The translations under genes and the position numbers were made by a program. Shown here piece by piece: positions 1-12,789 of a stretch of 64,000 nt of DNA (its first letter is position 1; each line of letters opens with the position of its first letter). The notes beneath the pieces are model-generated. The model worked only from the letters and a program-made list of their open reading frames with translations. It had not been told where the DNA came from and did no database searches. The stretch is from Eupeodes corollae (taxonomy: Eukaryota; Arthropoda; Insecta; Diptera; Syrphidae), in assembly GCF_945859685.1 (NCBI RefSeq), contig NC_079147.1:91690315-91754314 (forward strand), given 5' to 3'.

Positions 1-533
1 AAGTCGGAAAACGAAATACATTTGCTTTTAGAAGGATTCCCATCGGTTATTACCTATAGACTGTGTAAGATACTTTCGCGATACATTTAATTTTTTCGAT
101 TTAAAAACTCATATTTTTTTATTTTGAGAAAAATATAACAGCTGCTAATGACAGAAGTGCCATTTTAGAAATTTCACATTGGAAATGTCAATTAAAGCAA
201 CCTCAAGCCGAAGCCTGTTTGTATTTTAGCCATTATAGAATCAGCAAGGCAAAACATTTCATAGGGCACGTGCCACACTTGATTTATTGACGGAAATTTT
301 TTTAACCGCGATATTTCACGTGAACCTGTGAATCGGCCTCCAAGATTATGATATTTAAAACTGCGCCGTGGACGCTTGACAATTTTCTGTTTTTATTATA
401 TTTCTAAGTTTTATACCTCTAAAAAATTATTATAATGAAACTTTTTCTATGAATAAGAAAACATTTTGTACTCGTCAGAGATAAGAATATAGTTTTTTTT
501 TAGTTTTTAGTTTTATTGACTTATAAAAATAAT
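1..533. other. unassigned AT-rich sequence
   Basis: I see no open frame of useful length, RNA gene or known repeat here. The last part is T-rich and leads directly into the first DINE-like repeat. Confidence 0.5.
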
Positions 534-1782
534 AAAAAGAGGCTGGGATGCGACCCACACTGATAACTTCCCATCCCATCTGTCGATTTGTCTTGCTTGA
601 AAGTTTGTCTATATGTACTCGTATAAATTTTTACCAAATTTGCGTTCTATTGTTTGTAGATTTTATTTTTTATGAAGAAACGGACTGTTGGATTTTTATA
701 TCGAAAATAATATTTTCTGTGAAATAAAATAAGTTTCAAGCCAATATTTTTAAGTTTTGAAATGATATTTGAGTCGAAAATCAATCTTTACCAACTTTTA
801 TAATTTTTTTTTTAGGTTTTTATTTTTTGGAAAAAAAACTGTCAATTCGATATTTTTCAAACTTTAATTTTATGGTGACAACAAGATTTTTTGAAAGATA
901 TAAGTAATTTAAAGCCAATATCTCAAAGTTTTGAAAAGATATTTGAGTCGAAAATCAATTTTTACCAATTTTTATACATTTTTTTTTAAGTTTTTATTTT
1001 TTGTAAAAAAAACTGTCAATTCGATTTTTCTCAACATTTTTTAAAATGTTGAAAACAATATTTCTTATAAGATAAAATAAGCTTGAAGCATAAATTTTAA
1101 GTTTTTGAAAAGATATTTGAATCGATATTCAATTTTTACGAACTTTGAGTAATGTTTTTTTTTAGATTTTTATTTTTTATAAAAAACTGTCAATTCGATT
1201 TTTCTCAAAATTTTATCAGATGTCAAAAACATTATTTTTCGTTGCACAAAATTGTTTTAGAGATGAAATCATATTTCAGTCGTAAAATTTTGGAGTTGAC
1301 ACATTTTTTTTTTTCAGTTTTATTGATTTTTAAAAAAAAACCGTTATATTGATTTTTTTCAAAAAATATACCTGTTTGGTATCACGTTACAATATATTAT
1401 ATAAAATTTAATTCAAGTCTCTAGCGTTTTTGGTTCGTAAGATATTTAGGGTTAACCAAAATTTTCACCTTTTTTCAAACTGCTGTGGTAAAAAAACCAC
1501 CCACGCAATTTTCTTGAGAGCCCTTTCTGCATCTTTCTGGCTTATTATCTGTATAACAAAATTTATTTGAAGTCGATATCTCTTCTGGTTCTTAAGCTAT
1601 GGACGACGAAAAAAACGTCGCGAACGGTACGGACGTACAAACGTACGTACACACGCACGCACAGACATCTTTATAAAAATCTTTTATTTCGACTCTAGGG
1701 ACCTTGAAACGTCGAGAAATGTGAAAATTTTCAATTTGACAAATCGGACCCATTACAATAACTTCCTATGGGAAGTTAATAA
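534..1782 (+). mobile_element. DINE/Helentron-like repeat, copy A
   Basis: This copy begins with AAGAGGCTGGGATGCGACCC and a block containing TAACTTCCCAT and CGATTTGTC. It ends with GACAAATCGGACCC, then a short hairpin and GGGAAGTTAAT. The same two blocks occur inverted at the far end, as subterminal inverted repeats. The core holds degenerate tandem units, each with a 'ttgagtcgaaaatcaattt' motif followed by 'aaaaaactgtcaattcgatt'. Near the 3' end is a CGTACG-rich stretch. There is no coding capacity. By structure (subterminal inverted repeats, tandem core, microsatellite, 3' stem-loop, no clear target duplication) it resembles Helentron-associated DINE/INE-1 elements. That class assignment is inference. 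Confidence 0.75.
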
Positions 1783-2419
1783 GTTCAAACATTCTTTGCT
1801 TATTTTAACAAAAGTCTATTGGTTTGGCATAAAAGCTGTCTACCAGACTGACATACTTTAAATTTTGATTATTATTTGATTGTTTTTGATTATATTGTTT
1901 GATTATACAGTTTTAGTGATTTTCTAGTGAAATTAAAAAGTACTTCGCAGTACTTTAAACTTTGTAGCACTTCCTCTAATTCCAATGACTGAACTCCAAA
2001 ATACTGCACTCGAAATTCCTTGAAAACGGGACAGACCGGCATAAAATGAAACACATCTTTTCTTTGATAACGATTGCATTAAGGTACATATAATTGGTAT
2101 AACTCTGGTCGGTGTGGTATGAAATTAAGGTTCAATATTTAACCCTTAATCGAAAGATTGTACTTTATTAATTCCGTAGGATGGTTAGCTAAAAAGTATG
2201 TTCTTTTATTTGAGTCGTGGTCCAATTTGCTATAGTACAACCTGTATTGCGAATTCTATAAATTCCATGAATTTATGGTACATTCGGTTTCTTTTTTTCT
2301 TTAGCAATTCATCAAATTTTAGTTTTAGCGATTCCACTTGCTCTTCAACTGTGAATACCAGGTTTACTCCACATTCGGATAGTGCATAAGTACTATTTTT
2401 AGTGTTATCTCTTCATATA
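1783..2419. other. unassigned; possible LINE tail
   Basis: No clear gene is visible. On the minus strand, about 2210-2400 carries a short open stretch just downstream of the RT remnant. It may be the 3' coding tail of that element, but I cannot align it with confidence. Confidence 0.35.
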
Positions 2420-3330
2420 TTGCTAATACTCGTATTATGTAGATAAAATGAAGCTTAGAGTATCCAGAAACATAGGCGGAATACCAGTCTCATAGTCATA
2501 TAGTTTGGGGAACAGGCGGGTATTCTAAAAAATCTTTTAATAAAGTAACGTAGTAACTTCTCCACTGTTTCAAATAGTCGGTAGCCCCATCCTTGTGCTC
2601 AATATAGAGGAATGGTTGTTGCAGTTGCACGAAATATCACTTGCTTTGATGTATGTAAAATACTCTTCTTATTTATGCAGCTGCCCCGAACAGAGCAGAT
2701 AGCAGATCTAGTTTGCCTTGAAGATGTTTTTTCATATTGGAATTCGATGAAATCAACATTCCCAGATATTTATACTCCTTTACGATTTCTATTTCCTGTC
2801 AGTTAAACGCCCACTTCTCCAGTCGTGAATATCTTCCTCCGCCACTTTTTGAGATCATCATTTTGGATTTAACCAGGTTGACAGATAGATTCCAACTCTT
2901 ACAATAACTTCCTAATCTGTTGATCATAAGCTGCATGCCTTCAACTGTCTCTGCGACGAAAACGTTAACATCTGCAAATAATAACCCTGGAATTTTCGTC
3001 TGACGGAGCTCCATTCCACCTTTAACAGCATCTGTGATATCATTTATGGATAAGATAAACAGTAGTGTCCTAAGAACGCACCCTTGCTTTACTCCTACTG
3101 TTGTTTCGAAATTTTCGGAAAGACATTTTCCATCCCAGATACGAGCAGTTTTATTGTGGTACAAAGCTTTCAATACGTTTATCATTTTTGATGATATCCC
3201 TATCATATATAATTTATAGAAGAGTGCTTCTCGTAGTATGGAGTCAAAGGCTGTTTGAAAGTCGACAAAGAAAGCATAAAGTTTTGTATTCTTATTTGTG
3301 TATATCTCTGCTAAATTTAACAACGAAATA
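2420..3330 (-). pseudogene. non-LTR retrotransposon reverse transcriptase remnant
   Basis: A 174-codon open frame (3323-2799) encodes the palm of a non-LTR RT. FFVDFQTAFDSI corresponds to the first catalytic Asp block, GVKQGCVLRTLLF to the QG block, and LLFADVNVFVAE to the YADD box. That box is damaged: the second Asp is Val (FADV), so the enzyme would be inactive. After a stop the same frame continues with QEIEIVKEYKYLGM, the usual block downstream of the palm, and a thumb/C-terminal region follows to about 2440. No endonuclease is present, so the copy is 5' truncated or eroded. The clade is not assigned. Confidence 0.8.
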
Positions 3331-4650
3331 TTTGGTATTAGATAAGAACATTGTATACTTATATTCAGTATTTGGCATTGTACAATTCATCAAAATTAAC
3401 ATACAGGTCTTTAAATTGTCTATGTTTATATTCTGAAAAATAATGAGATTCCAAGGATGATTTAAAAATTCTATTAAAATCGAACACGTGCTCCGAAGTC
3501 CGTATAGATGCTGTTTTAAATTAAAAAGATGGATTCTTATGAAAGTCTAATTACCCAATAACATTTGAGTTGAGCAATTCATCATAATGTTTCACCCATT
3601 TCTATTTAATACAATTTATATCAGAAAATATAATTTATTTCATAAAAAAACCAATATCTATCTTCCATTCCAGGGGACCATATCAGGAGGCCCAACAAAT
3701 AGCATTATATAAATCATAAATGGGAGAATGGAGGATAAGGCAGTTTAATCTTTGTTGGTTCACATCTACCTTGTCGTATTTTGAAATATTACGTTTAATG
3801 TTTATGGTATCACATTTTATTGATTAATTGCGTTACACGTTATCGTTTTAACTCACTCCCACGCCCAATCGCCGAACCTGAACCCCTATCGAATCAAACA
3901 CGAGACAACATTAATTTCGCATTGGAATTGCACAAGCAGATAAGCTATAATAATCCGTGTTTGATATAATCCAGTTTCCTGTTGGTGATGTGTCGTCCAA
4001 AAGTTTTCCGAGCGGACGGAAAAGACGACCACGACACGGTCTTTGGTGATGTGACGATGATGATGCTATACAGTGTGATGGTATAGAATTGTATTTGGGC
4101 GACACACGGTGGTGGAACACATATTATTTCTAATTAGCCATATCCGCTTCTGGCTGAGAGTTGATTAAAATGTGTAAACTATTTTCGTGCACTGCGAGAA
4201 AAAGAATTGAAAATTTAAAAAATCTGAAAAAAGGTGGGCGTACATATGAACCTCAAAAAATGTCATATTTGTATCATCATGAGTGAATATTTAAAATCAC
4301 AAAAGCTCAAAAGGTAGACATTCACTGATAGATTATAAAACAATTTGTGGAGAATTTTGCCAAACTGTTGAATCTTTAAATTTCTTAAAACTAATTTATA
4401 AGTTTCAGTTTAGGGGCCGTAATTATGATGCGTGGATCAAAGAATAGTTGTGAAAGAATGGAAACAACAAAATTCAATTCAAATTTCATTATGTAGTTGT
4501 AAGTGAAATCTACATACACTTTTTCATTCATTGAAGAATATTGATAACATTTATAATATTCAATTAGTTCCATTTCACATAATTAAATAAATGTCAACAA
4601 AATTAAATCCATTATGTCTGCCGGTTTTTCAAAAACTTTAAAAAAATATT
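3331..4650. other. unassigned sequence
   Basis: No RNA gene or recognisable repeat is seen. Open frames at 3911-4120 and 4391-4573 (minus) have no recognisable domain and look like chance. Confidence 0.45.
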
Positions 4651-6090
4651 AAAAAGAGGCTGGGATACAACCCACACTGATAAATTCCCAACCCGTCTTT
4701 CGATTTGTCTTTCTTAAAACTTTGTAAGGTTGGGTTACCACCAATATTTTTACATAAGAAAATAGTTTAGTTTTAAATAGATTTTTTGTGGAAAACAAAT
4801 TTTAACCAATTTAAATAGCATTTCTTAAATTTTTACAAATTGGATGAATGAAAATCTTTTGAGAGATATCAACAACCGAACATTTGTAGATTTTATTTTT
4901 TTATCAAAAAACTGACTCTTGGATAAAAAAAAATAACTATTGAAAATCGAAAACAATATTTTCTGTGAAATAAAAAAGTTTGATGACAATACCTTTAATT
5001 TTTGAAAAGCTACTTGAGTCGAAAGTAAATTTTTACAAAGTTTTAGTATTATGTTTTTATTTTTTGTAAAAAAAACTGTCAATTTGATTTCTCTCAAATT
5101 TTTTTCAAATGTTGAAAACAATATTTCTTATAAGATAAAATTAGTTGGAAGCCATAATCTAAAAATTTTGAAAAGATATTTTAGTCGAAAATCAATTTTT
5201 ACCAACTTTGAGTAATTTTTGTTTGGTTTTTATTTTTTTTTTGTAAAAAAAAACTGTCATTTCGATTTTTCTCAAAATTTGACTGAATGTTAATAACAAT
5301 TTGTTAAGGGATAAAAGTAATTTAAAGCCAATATCTCACAGTTTTTATAAGATATTTGTGTCAAAAATCAATTTGTACCAAATTTTATTTTTTTGTTTAG
5401 GTTTTTATTTTTCGTAAAAAATTGTCCATTAAATTTTTCTCAAAATTTTTCCGAATCTTGAAAACAATAATTCTTATAAGTTTAATAAGTTTGAAGCCAT
5501 AATCTCAACTTTTTGAAAAGATATTTGAGTCAAAATTCAATTTTTACCCACTTAGATTTGTATATTTTATAAAAAAAAGATGTTAAAAACGTTATTTTTC
5601 GTTGCGCAAATTTTTTTTTTGTATTTGTAAAATTTTCGTGGTGACAATTTTTTTTCAGTTTTTCTGATTTATAAGAAAAAGCGTTAGTTTGATTTTTTTT
5701 CAAAAAATATACTTGTTTGGTATTATGTTACAATATATCGTATAAAATTTAATTCAAGTTAGTAGCATTTTTGGGTCGTAAGATATTTAGGGTTAACCAA
5801 ATTTTTCACCTTTTTTTGAAACTGCAATGGTAAAAAAAACACCCACGTTATTTTCTTGAGACCCCTTTCTGCATTTTTCTGCATTATTATCTGTGTAGCA
5901 AAATTTATTTGAAGTCGATATCTCTTCTGGTTCTTGAGAAAACGTCACGAATGTACGTACACACGCACGCACAGATATCTTTCTAAAAAACTTTTATTTT
6001 GACTCTAGGGACCTTGAAACGTCGAGAAATGTCAAAATTTTCAATTTGACAAATTGGACCCATTACAATAACTTCCTATGGGAAGTAAAT
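4651..6090 (+). mobile_element. DINE/Helentron-like repeat, copy B
   Basis: It begins TTAAAAAGAGGCTGGGATAC and ends at ACTTCCTATGGGAAGTAAAT, the same termini as copy A. The core carries several tandem 'gtcgaaaatcaatttttacc' / 'aactgtcaattcgattt' units, more diverged than in copy A. The 3' CGTACG stretch is shortened to a single short run. There is no coding potential. Confidence 0.72.
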
Positions 6091-6869
6091 ACCTAAAAAT
6101 ATGAGGCATGTCATATCCATAAACGCAATACGATAAGTTTTGAATTCAAGGAGATTTCTACGAAAATTACAAAACAATCCCCTGGTTCTGAAATTGGTGT
6201 TGGTATATCATCAATTAGCCCGATCTCATTATTATTTTATAAATTGAATTTGCCCAAACTGATAATTTAATAATTCATTAACGAAACGAAGCTCAATTAA
6301 ATTACAATACTCTTTAATAAGCTTCCTGGAACTTGAATTAATGTATTCTCATTAGACAAAAATGTAATCCAATATTATTTTCGTCGATTACATTGTACGC
6401 AGTATTAATAAAAAATGATACAAATAGCAGAGAATATTTTAAACTATCTATTTTTTCTCTCAGTGCACGAATATATCTATTTGCTGATAGTTGTAATTAA
6501 TTATTTTTCTATTAATAGAACGGTTTTGATACAAAATGTATATAATGGTCTACATTTCGCGTGGCTAAAACTAGGTACACAAACCCTAGAGGCTTTTCAA
6601 ATATAAAACTCTATTCATTATCCTTCGCATATGAGTATACCTTATGAACAGCAACAATTTTTCGTGTACGGCCTTGGATGTACATATAAATTGAGAAAAT
6701 GTTCTTTTAACAATGCGTACATTAGTTTATGTTATGTACCTATACATACGTGTTGATAGCAACAATGCAGTGCAGTTTATTAAAGCAAATCTATTGACAA
6801 ATTTAAATTCTATCATAATGTTGCCAATAACGATTAAACTATACTTAAAACTAATTATTAATTTTGTTT
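6091..6869. other. unassigned AT-rich sequence
   Basis: I see no gene. The short open frame at 6415-6606 has no domain signature. Confidence 0.45.
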
Positions 6870-7728
6870 CACAGGAAGTTATTGTAATGGGGTTGATTTG
6901 TCAAATTGAAAATTTTAACATTTCTCGACGTCTCAAGGTCCCTAGAGACAAAAAAAAGATTTTTAAAAAGATGTCCGTGCGTGCGTGTCTACGGATGTAC
7001 GTTCGTTCGCCCGTACTTCCGGTTGTTTTTTTTCCATAGCTGTTAACCCTAAATATATCACGAACCCAAAACGCTAGAGACTTGAATTAAATTAAATATA
7101 AAATATTGTAACGTGATACCAAAAAAGTTTTTTTTTTTTAAATCCAATTTACGATTTTTTTTAATAAATCAACAAAACTGAAAAAAAATTGTCACTTCGA
7201 AAATTTTACGAGTAGGAAATGATTTTATATCCAAATAATTTTGTACAACGTTTTTGACATCTAATAAAATTCTGACAAAAAAAAAAAAAACAATTTACAG
7301 TTTGCTAAAAATTTACTTTTGAATCAAAACGCTTTTCAAAAATTAAATATATTATCTTCAAACTTTTTTTTTTATTTCATAGAAAATATTGTTTTCGATA
7401 TTCAGTAGTTTTTTTTTTATAAAAATCCAACAGTCCGCAAAATTCTGGAGAAATTGATGATCGGTATATATCTATGAAATTAATTTCATTCATCCAATTG
7501 TATAAATTTACACAATGCTACTAAAATTGTTAAAAATTTGTTTTCGACTTAAACATCTATTTAACAAAACTAGATTTTCAAACTAAACTATTTCTTTATA
7601 TGAAAAATATTGTTGGTAATTTAAAAATTTTTAAGATTAATTTAACTGACAACTTTCTTAACCCAACACGAAACCTACAAGCTTTTAAACAAGACAAATC
7701 GACATACGGGATGGGTCGCATTCAACAA
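6870..7728 (-). mobile_element. DINE/Helentron-like repeat, copy C (inverted, shortened)
   Basis: Read on the plus strand it starts with the 3' end of the family inverted (AGGAAGTTATTGTAATGGGG, then TTGATTTGTCAAATTG). It finishes with GACAAATCGACATACGGGAT and GGGTCGCATTC. The inner part has fewer tandem units than other copies. At the 5' terminus the 'aagttatcagtg' segment between the GGGATGGG and GGGTCGCATC blocks is missing. It has no coding capacity. Confidence 0.7.
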
Positions 7729-9104
7729 ATCTGACCAAGTCCAGTAAGGAAAGTTAAAAAAAGGCATTTATGTGATCGTTGACACTTTTGTACGCCTATA
7801 AAAGAGAAAAAGTCCCACCACTCAATAATTTATTTTATTTAAAAAATTATTTTTCCAACACTGTCTATTATCGTGATATTTTAATCAGTTTCCGAAAAAC
7901 CTTCAAAAATTACAAGTCAAACCTTAATCAGGAGGTACTGACTAAAAATGTGTTCATTAGATTTTAATGTTATTGCAAATATACAGAAAGGGGATGTTTT
8001 TGATATTCAATTGTCCTTTCATAGAACAATTTGTTTGCGAGACATGCGAAATCAAAAGCTCCAATTTAAAAAAATATAGATAACACGTTTAAATATTTGT
8101 TTCAATTGAAATTCCAAGCTCAACTTTAGTTTGTAAATTTCTTCATATATAAAACCGGAAAATCTACGAAATGGTGTTCAAAAGTCTGACTTATTTTCAT
8201 AAAGTCATCACCTCTCAAATTTATACATTTTTCTCTAACTACGACATAACGGGAGTATCAGAACCTACACTTTAACAGTGGGTCCACACAATTATTATGT
8301 ACATACCTATCTACTCATACCTATAGCTTGTCAATATCATATTTTCTGGAATGGGATATGAAGAACTGCAGTACATCGCCTTTATTACCCCAACTAATTT
8401 CCTTAAGTCTGATTATGCCAATCTAAATAACTTTCCTAATGAAGTCCATAGTTGATTGATCGAATACACTTTTTGGTCTTTTAACAAATCATCGAAAGAG
8501 AATTACATTGATTTATTCCCATAGGAGATAAGCCCGAAGCTTTTTATGGGGGAATACTATGAGTGAGAAAATCCATTATCTTCTTTTTTTTCTATGAATC
8601 GATTTGAGTATAAAGTGGGAAGGCATACGGAATGAAATTCAATCACAAACTTAAGAAACGATAATCAGACATTCAATTTCCTTATGCTTCCAATACTGAT
8701 TAAGCCAGAAGATGAGGCAACATATTTGGGATAAGACCCGAATAGATATCTTTCGTTACTTCAAACTAATTATGAAGTAAGAACTTTATTTTGTCCTTGC
8801 AAAGTTGTATCCTTTTCGAGTTGGCATTACAATATTGCATTAACTACTTAAGAAGAGAGGATATATAAAAGATTCATAGTTACGGTTGTTGGAATATTCG
8901 GGAATATAAAAGTTGAAAAGAATCTTCTTTGTCTGTTGTAATTTATTTTAATTAGCCAAGTTTAAATAATCGATTTGGTTTTTCTTAAGTAGGTCCTTGA
9001 ATTCTATTTATAACCAGGTTTAAATTGTTTCAAATTATAGTAATGAATTTGCAGATAAAATAGAACATTAATTGGTTGGTAATTTTTAATCTTTTTACGT
9101 TACT
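7729..9104. other. unassigned sequence
   Basis: No protein domain, RNA gene or repeat is recognised. This is one of the longer stretches without an obvious transposable element. Confidence 0.45.
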
Positions 9105-9168
9105 TAGAGAGTTGTGAGCCCCTAGACCCTAGTTCTAAATTGATTGTTGCGCCACCTAATTTTTTTGT
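9105..9168 (+). mobile_element. SINE 3' tail relic
   Basis: GAGTTGTGAGCCCCTAGACC followed by GATTGTTGCGCCACCTAATT and a T-run matches the 3' end of the SINE seen complete at 26001-26318. Only the tail is present, so this is a 5'-truncated relic. Confidence 0.6.
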
Positions 9169-9989
9169 TTACTCAGAACCTTACCACTTAAGTTAAATGA
9201 TTGTGATTTTATAGCTACTAAATGCCAGATACATTAGGAAAAAAGGGGTTGTCGTTGTTTTAAATTTAATTTTAAATTCTTGAACATTGAAATGTTGGGG
9301 AAAGACATAGCGCGGTAAAGTATTCTGCATTCGTGTAGTACGGCAAAGTAGCAACTATCTGTTTTCCACACTAAGCCCTAATTATGGTTAAATACAAAAC
9401 TGAGGGGCATTCCTAGAACTGAAAGTTTTTTTTTGAACGATTTAAAACAGCATCGGGTTTTCGAAAAATTAAATTCTACTCGGTTTCTTATTCACCATCG
9501 TACAATGTAGGCTAGAATAGGATGAGCTTTTTTGTCGTTGCAGCTCCACATCCGAAATGTCCCTCTTGAAATGAATATGAAAATCTGAAAAACTATCGTC
9601 AGTTGTCAGTGAACTTTCGTTGGGGAAGGCCCCCTGTGTTGTGCGTCCGTTGCGCATGCGCGTCTTGTTCGAGTCTTGTGCCTAATAGTGATATTTGTCT
9701 AATTGTTTCCCCTAAATCTTAAATGTTAATATAAAAAATTAAATAAAACAAATAATCAATAACAAAACGAAACAAAAAAATAGCAAACAAAATATTAAGA
9801 GTGATGGAAAAAACAGCAAAAATAAAAAAAAAACAATAAATCACGCCACACCAAATCAATAACAATAAAACAACAAACAATCAACAAAAAAAATAATACA
9901 TATCATGATAAGCCAACTCAACATAGCGATAGCACAGTGAGTACCATCCTTCACTTTCCCCTTTTCTCGTACAGTCGCATGGCTTAGCA
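9169..9989. other. unassigned; A-rich CAA/AAT region upstream of a LINE
   Basis: 9720-9910 is A-rich low-complexity DNA with many CAA and AAT repeats. The minus frame at 9469-9657 contains DVELQRQ, which resembles a stretch of the CR1-like RT but is too short to interpret. This region may hold the 5' untranslated part of the CR1-like element that follows, but no other copy reaches this far to test it. Confidence 0.35.
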
Positions 9990-10037
9990 TGTGTATCAAA
10001 TTGCATTGTGTTTAATAACTAATGCAATTGATACACA
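9990..10037. repeat. 18-bp stem-loop (inverted repeat)
   Basis: TGTGTATCAAATTGCATT is followed by a 13-nt loop and AATGCAATTGATACACA. The arms are complementary apart from one extra A in the left arm. It lies about 300 bp upstream of the endonuclease frame of the CR1-like element. Confidence 0.7.
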
Positions 10038-10118
10038 GACTGCGTCACCGTTGATAACAGATTGTTGACAACAAAAATTTTACTGTTTTGCATTAACAGG
10101 GCCGAATTCGATTCTTGT

Positions 10119-10145
10119 CACTACTAAGGCATAACACTAGTAGTG
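10119..10145. repeat. 8-bp stem-loop
   Basis: CACTACTA and TAGTAGTG are perfectly complementary around an 11-nt loop. It lies just upstream of the CR1-like coding region. Confidence 0.5.
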
Positions 10146-10158
10146 GCGTGTATCGAAT

Positions 10159-11753
10159 AGCATTCTGTAGTTCAACGCAGTAATATTTTTCTTATAGTCT
10201 TCGTCTGTTTTGATTTTTGTGTTTCTTTTATATGCAATGGCTGGAAATTTCAGGGTAGATGTAATATTCGTGGGCCTAGAGCGAATTTTCTTTCTGTGTA
10301 CTCCCATACTGCTTTAAACAGGCCAGCTGTATTGGCACTAAGTGAAACCCAAGTGGGTGAGGATTCCGATCCCACTGAATTCTTTATTCAAGGGTATAAC
10401 TTGGTGCCATTATTCTTTTCCCACCATGGTCTCGCCATTTACATTAGGAATGATGTAGCTTATCAGTTTTCGCCACAATATGGTCTCTGCACCAATTCTT
10501 TTTTCAATTTTATGTGGTTTAAATTTTCCATGAATAAGCAAATCATTCACTATTGCTTCCTTTATCGAAGCCCAAATCTAGACAGAGTATCAACTTCTCG
10601 TGAATTTGATGCTTTGTCTGATTCCATCCAAAGAATTGTTTCGTCCTATCCTCGCACTGAAATCGTTGTTACGGGCGATTTCAATGTACACAATTCTTCA
10701 TGGCTTCAACATTCGGGCCAGTCAACACCAGAAGGAGTGTGTGCTGAGATCTTCGCTGAGTTAAACCACCTAACTCAGCTGGTCAACGAGCCCACTCGAA
10801 TATCGGACGTGGTAGGTCGAGCAGAAAACACTCTTGACTTGTTTCTTACCTCTGACCCTGGTAAGTACACTATTAGTGTTCTATCTCCTCTAGGCACATC
10901 TGACCATTGTGTCATATCAGCAAATTCCTCGTGTTTTTACACTCTCCAGTTAAAGAAAGAGCTCCTAAGAGAACCGTTTGCCAATACGAGAAAGCCAACT
11001 GGGATGGTCTCAATAATTACTTCAGGATCTTTAACTGGTCACTATGCTTCATCGATAGTGACGTTGACGCCAGCGCTGATATGATCACAAGTTTGATTTT
11101 CCTGGGAATGAGAACTTTTATCCTGAATAGGGTTAAAAGCATCAGACCTAAGGAAAACGCATGGTTCGATGCTAGCTGTAAAGAGGTTATTAGGCTTAAG
11201 AAGTAAGTTTCCGTTGTTGTGCCAGGAAGGCCTGCAACGCCCATCTCGACGGACCATTTCATAGGGTTTGCATCAGACTGACTTATTTCCTATCTTATTT
11301 CATTTTCATGAATCCCTCGTTCACTGGATTAGTATTTAAATTACCTTTCCGATCGTTCAATACAAGTAGTATTGGACGGGTTCAAGTCTGATAACTACAA
11401 AATTAATGCTGGTGTGCCAAAGGCTCTGTTCTATATCCGACATTATTTCTCATTTTTACTAATAATCTCCTGTTTGCAACTTCTAATCCAATACATTGTT
11501 TCGCTGACGATAGTACCTACTCTCAGCTTTTCATATTCGTTTTCAGATTCACACCCTTCTTCTTCGGATGTGGAACTGCAACGACATAATATGATAAGCT
11601 CATTAAATTCCGACCTAAACAGCATTGTACAATGGGGAATAAGAAACCGCGTGGAATTTAATGCTTCGAAAACGCAATGCTGTCTTGTATCGTTAAAGCA
11701 AAATATTATATCTCGATATGCTTGGTATGTGTATCACCAACCACCTTTTGTGG
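10159..11753 (+). pseudogene. CR1/Jockey-like non-LTR element, copy 1 (endonuclease plus part of RT)
   Basis: The open frame covers most of an apurinic-type endonuclease: a ...LALSETQVGE start block (Glu), VVTGDFNVHNSSW (catalytic DFN), TLDLFLTSDP and a GTSDHCVIS end block (SDH). A frameshift near 10930 moves the frame, with residual coding to about 11206. Against copy 3, a large piece (RT fingers and part of the palm) is missing between about 11260 and 11330. RT resumes at 11372 with INAGVPKALF and ends after the FADDS active-site box near 11500. The copy then stops abruptly at a DINE-like fragment. Sequence is close to copy 3, so the family was active fairly recently. The clade label is by motif style only. 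Confidence 0.8.
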
Positions 11754-12229
11754 AACAAGAACCGAACATCAATTTGCGTATTATTTTTTTAAGAAAAAAA
11801 CTGTTGGATTTTAATTAAAAAAAAATACTGAATATCGAAGCTATTTGAGTCGAAGGTAAATTTTTACCAAGTTTTTTTTGTTAGGTTTTTATTTTTTGCT
11901 AAAAAAACTGTCAATTCGATTTTTCTCATAATTTTACTGAATATTGACAACAATATTTCTTATAAGTTAAAATTAGGCAAAAGCCATAATCTGAAGTTGT
12001 TGAAAAGATATTTTAGTCGTGAATAATTTTTTACCAAAAATTTATTTGAAGTCAATATCTCTTTTGGTTCTTGAGCTATGGACGACGTAAAAAAACGTCG
12101 CGAACTTACGGACGAACAGACACGCATGCACAGACATCTTTCTAAAAATCTTTTATTTCGACTTGACTTTGAAACGTGGAGAAATTTCAAAATTTTCAAT
12201 TTGACAAATCAGACCTATGGAAAGTCAAC
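11754..12229 (+). mobile_element. DINE/Helentron-like repeat, copy D (5' truncated)
   Basis: It starts inside the core (AACATCAATTT ... AAACTGTTGGATTTT) directly after CR1-like RT sequence. It carries about two tandem units and ends with TTTCAATTTGACAAATCAGA and a shortened terminal block. The 5' terminus and most tandem units are missing. Confidence 0.65.
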
Positions 12230-12756
12230 AATATGTCCCACACTAGCTGTCAAAGTCCCTATTGAAAACCCTATACCTAAATCACTTTACATCAATACTA
12301 CGCTAACAATCAAAACACTAATATTCAATTTATCTGTAATTGGATGACTTAACTCACCATTGAGTGCGCTTATAGTACAATTCAAGCACACCAAACACAA
12401 AGTCTAGAAAGAAAAATGGCACGCTCTGGCTTAAACAGACTTTGCTCTAACATAGGTTTCCCATTATATATACATTTATGTAGGTACTGTAAGATATTTA
12501 AATTTAAATAAAACACGGACAAATATTTATATTATCCCTGAAATCGATCTTATATGTCAGATATTGAATGAAATTAATATTTGAATATGATTTGGGTCTT
12601 ATACCATAATTCTAATTGTATTGGAATTGTACAAAATTGGAGAAAAAAATGGCCATGAAAAAGCTGACACAAGACCGATCTAATATTATTAAATGTATCA
12701 ATCAAGGAAACCCAAAAGCCAACAAATATTTCTCAAGAGTTTTAATACAAATCAAG
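12230..12756. other. unassigned sequence
   Basis: No gene or repeat is recognised. A short string near 12360 (TTGAGTGCGCTTAT) recalls the 3' end of the CR1-like family, but the match is too short to count. Confidence 0.4.
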
Positions 12757-12768
12757 AACATTTAATAT
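12757..12768. repeat. 12-bp target-site duplication (left) of the RTE element
   Basis: AACATTTAATAT here is repeated exactly at 16074-16085. The two copies bound the RTE element on both sides. Confidence 0.85.
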
Positions 12769-12789
12769 ACTTACTTACTTAAGGTGGCG

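Noticed and set aside
12350..12380. 3' end of a further CR1-like copy
   Set aside because: Only about 14 bp (TTGAGTGCGCTTAT) match the family end, which is too short to call.
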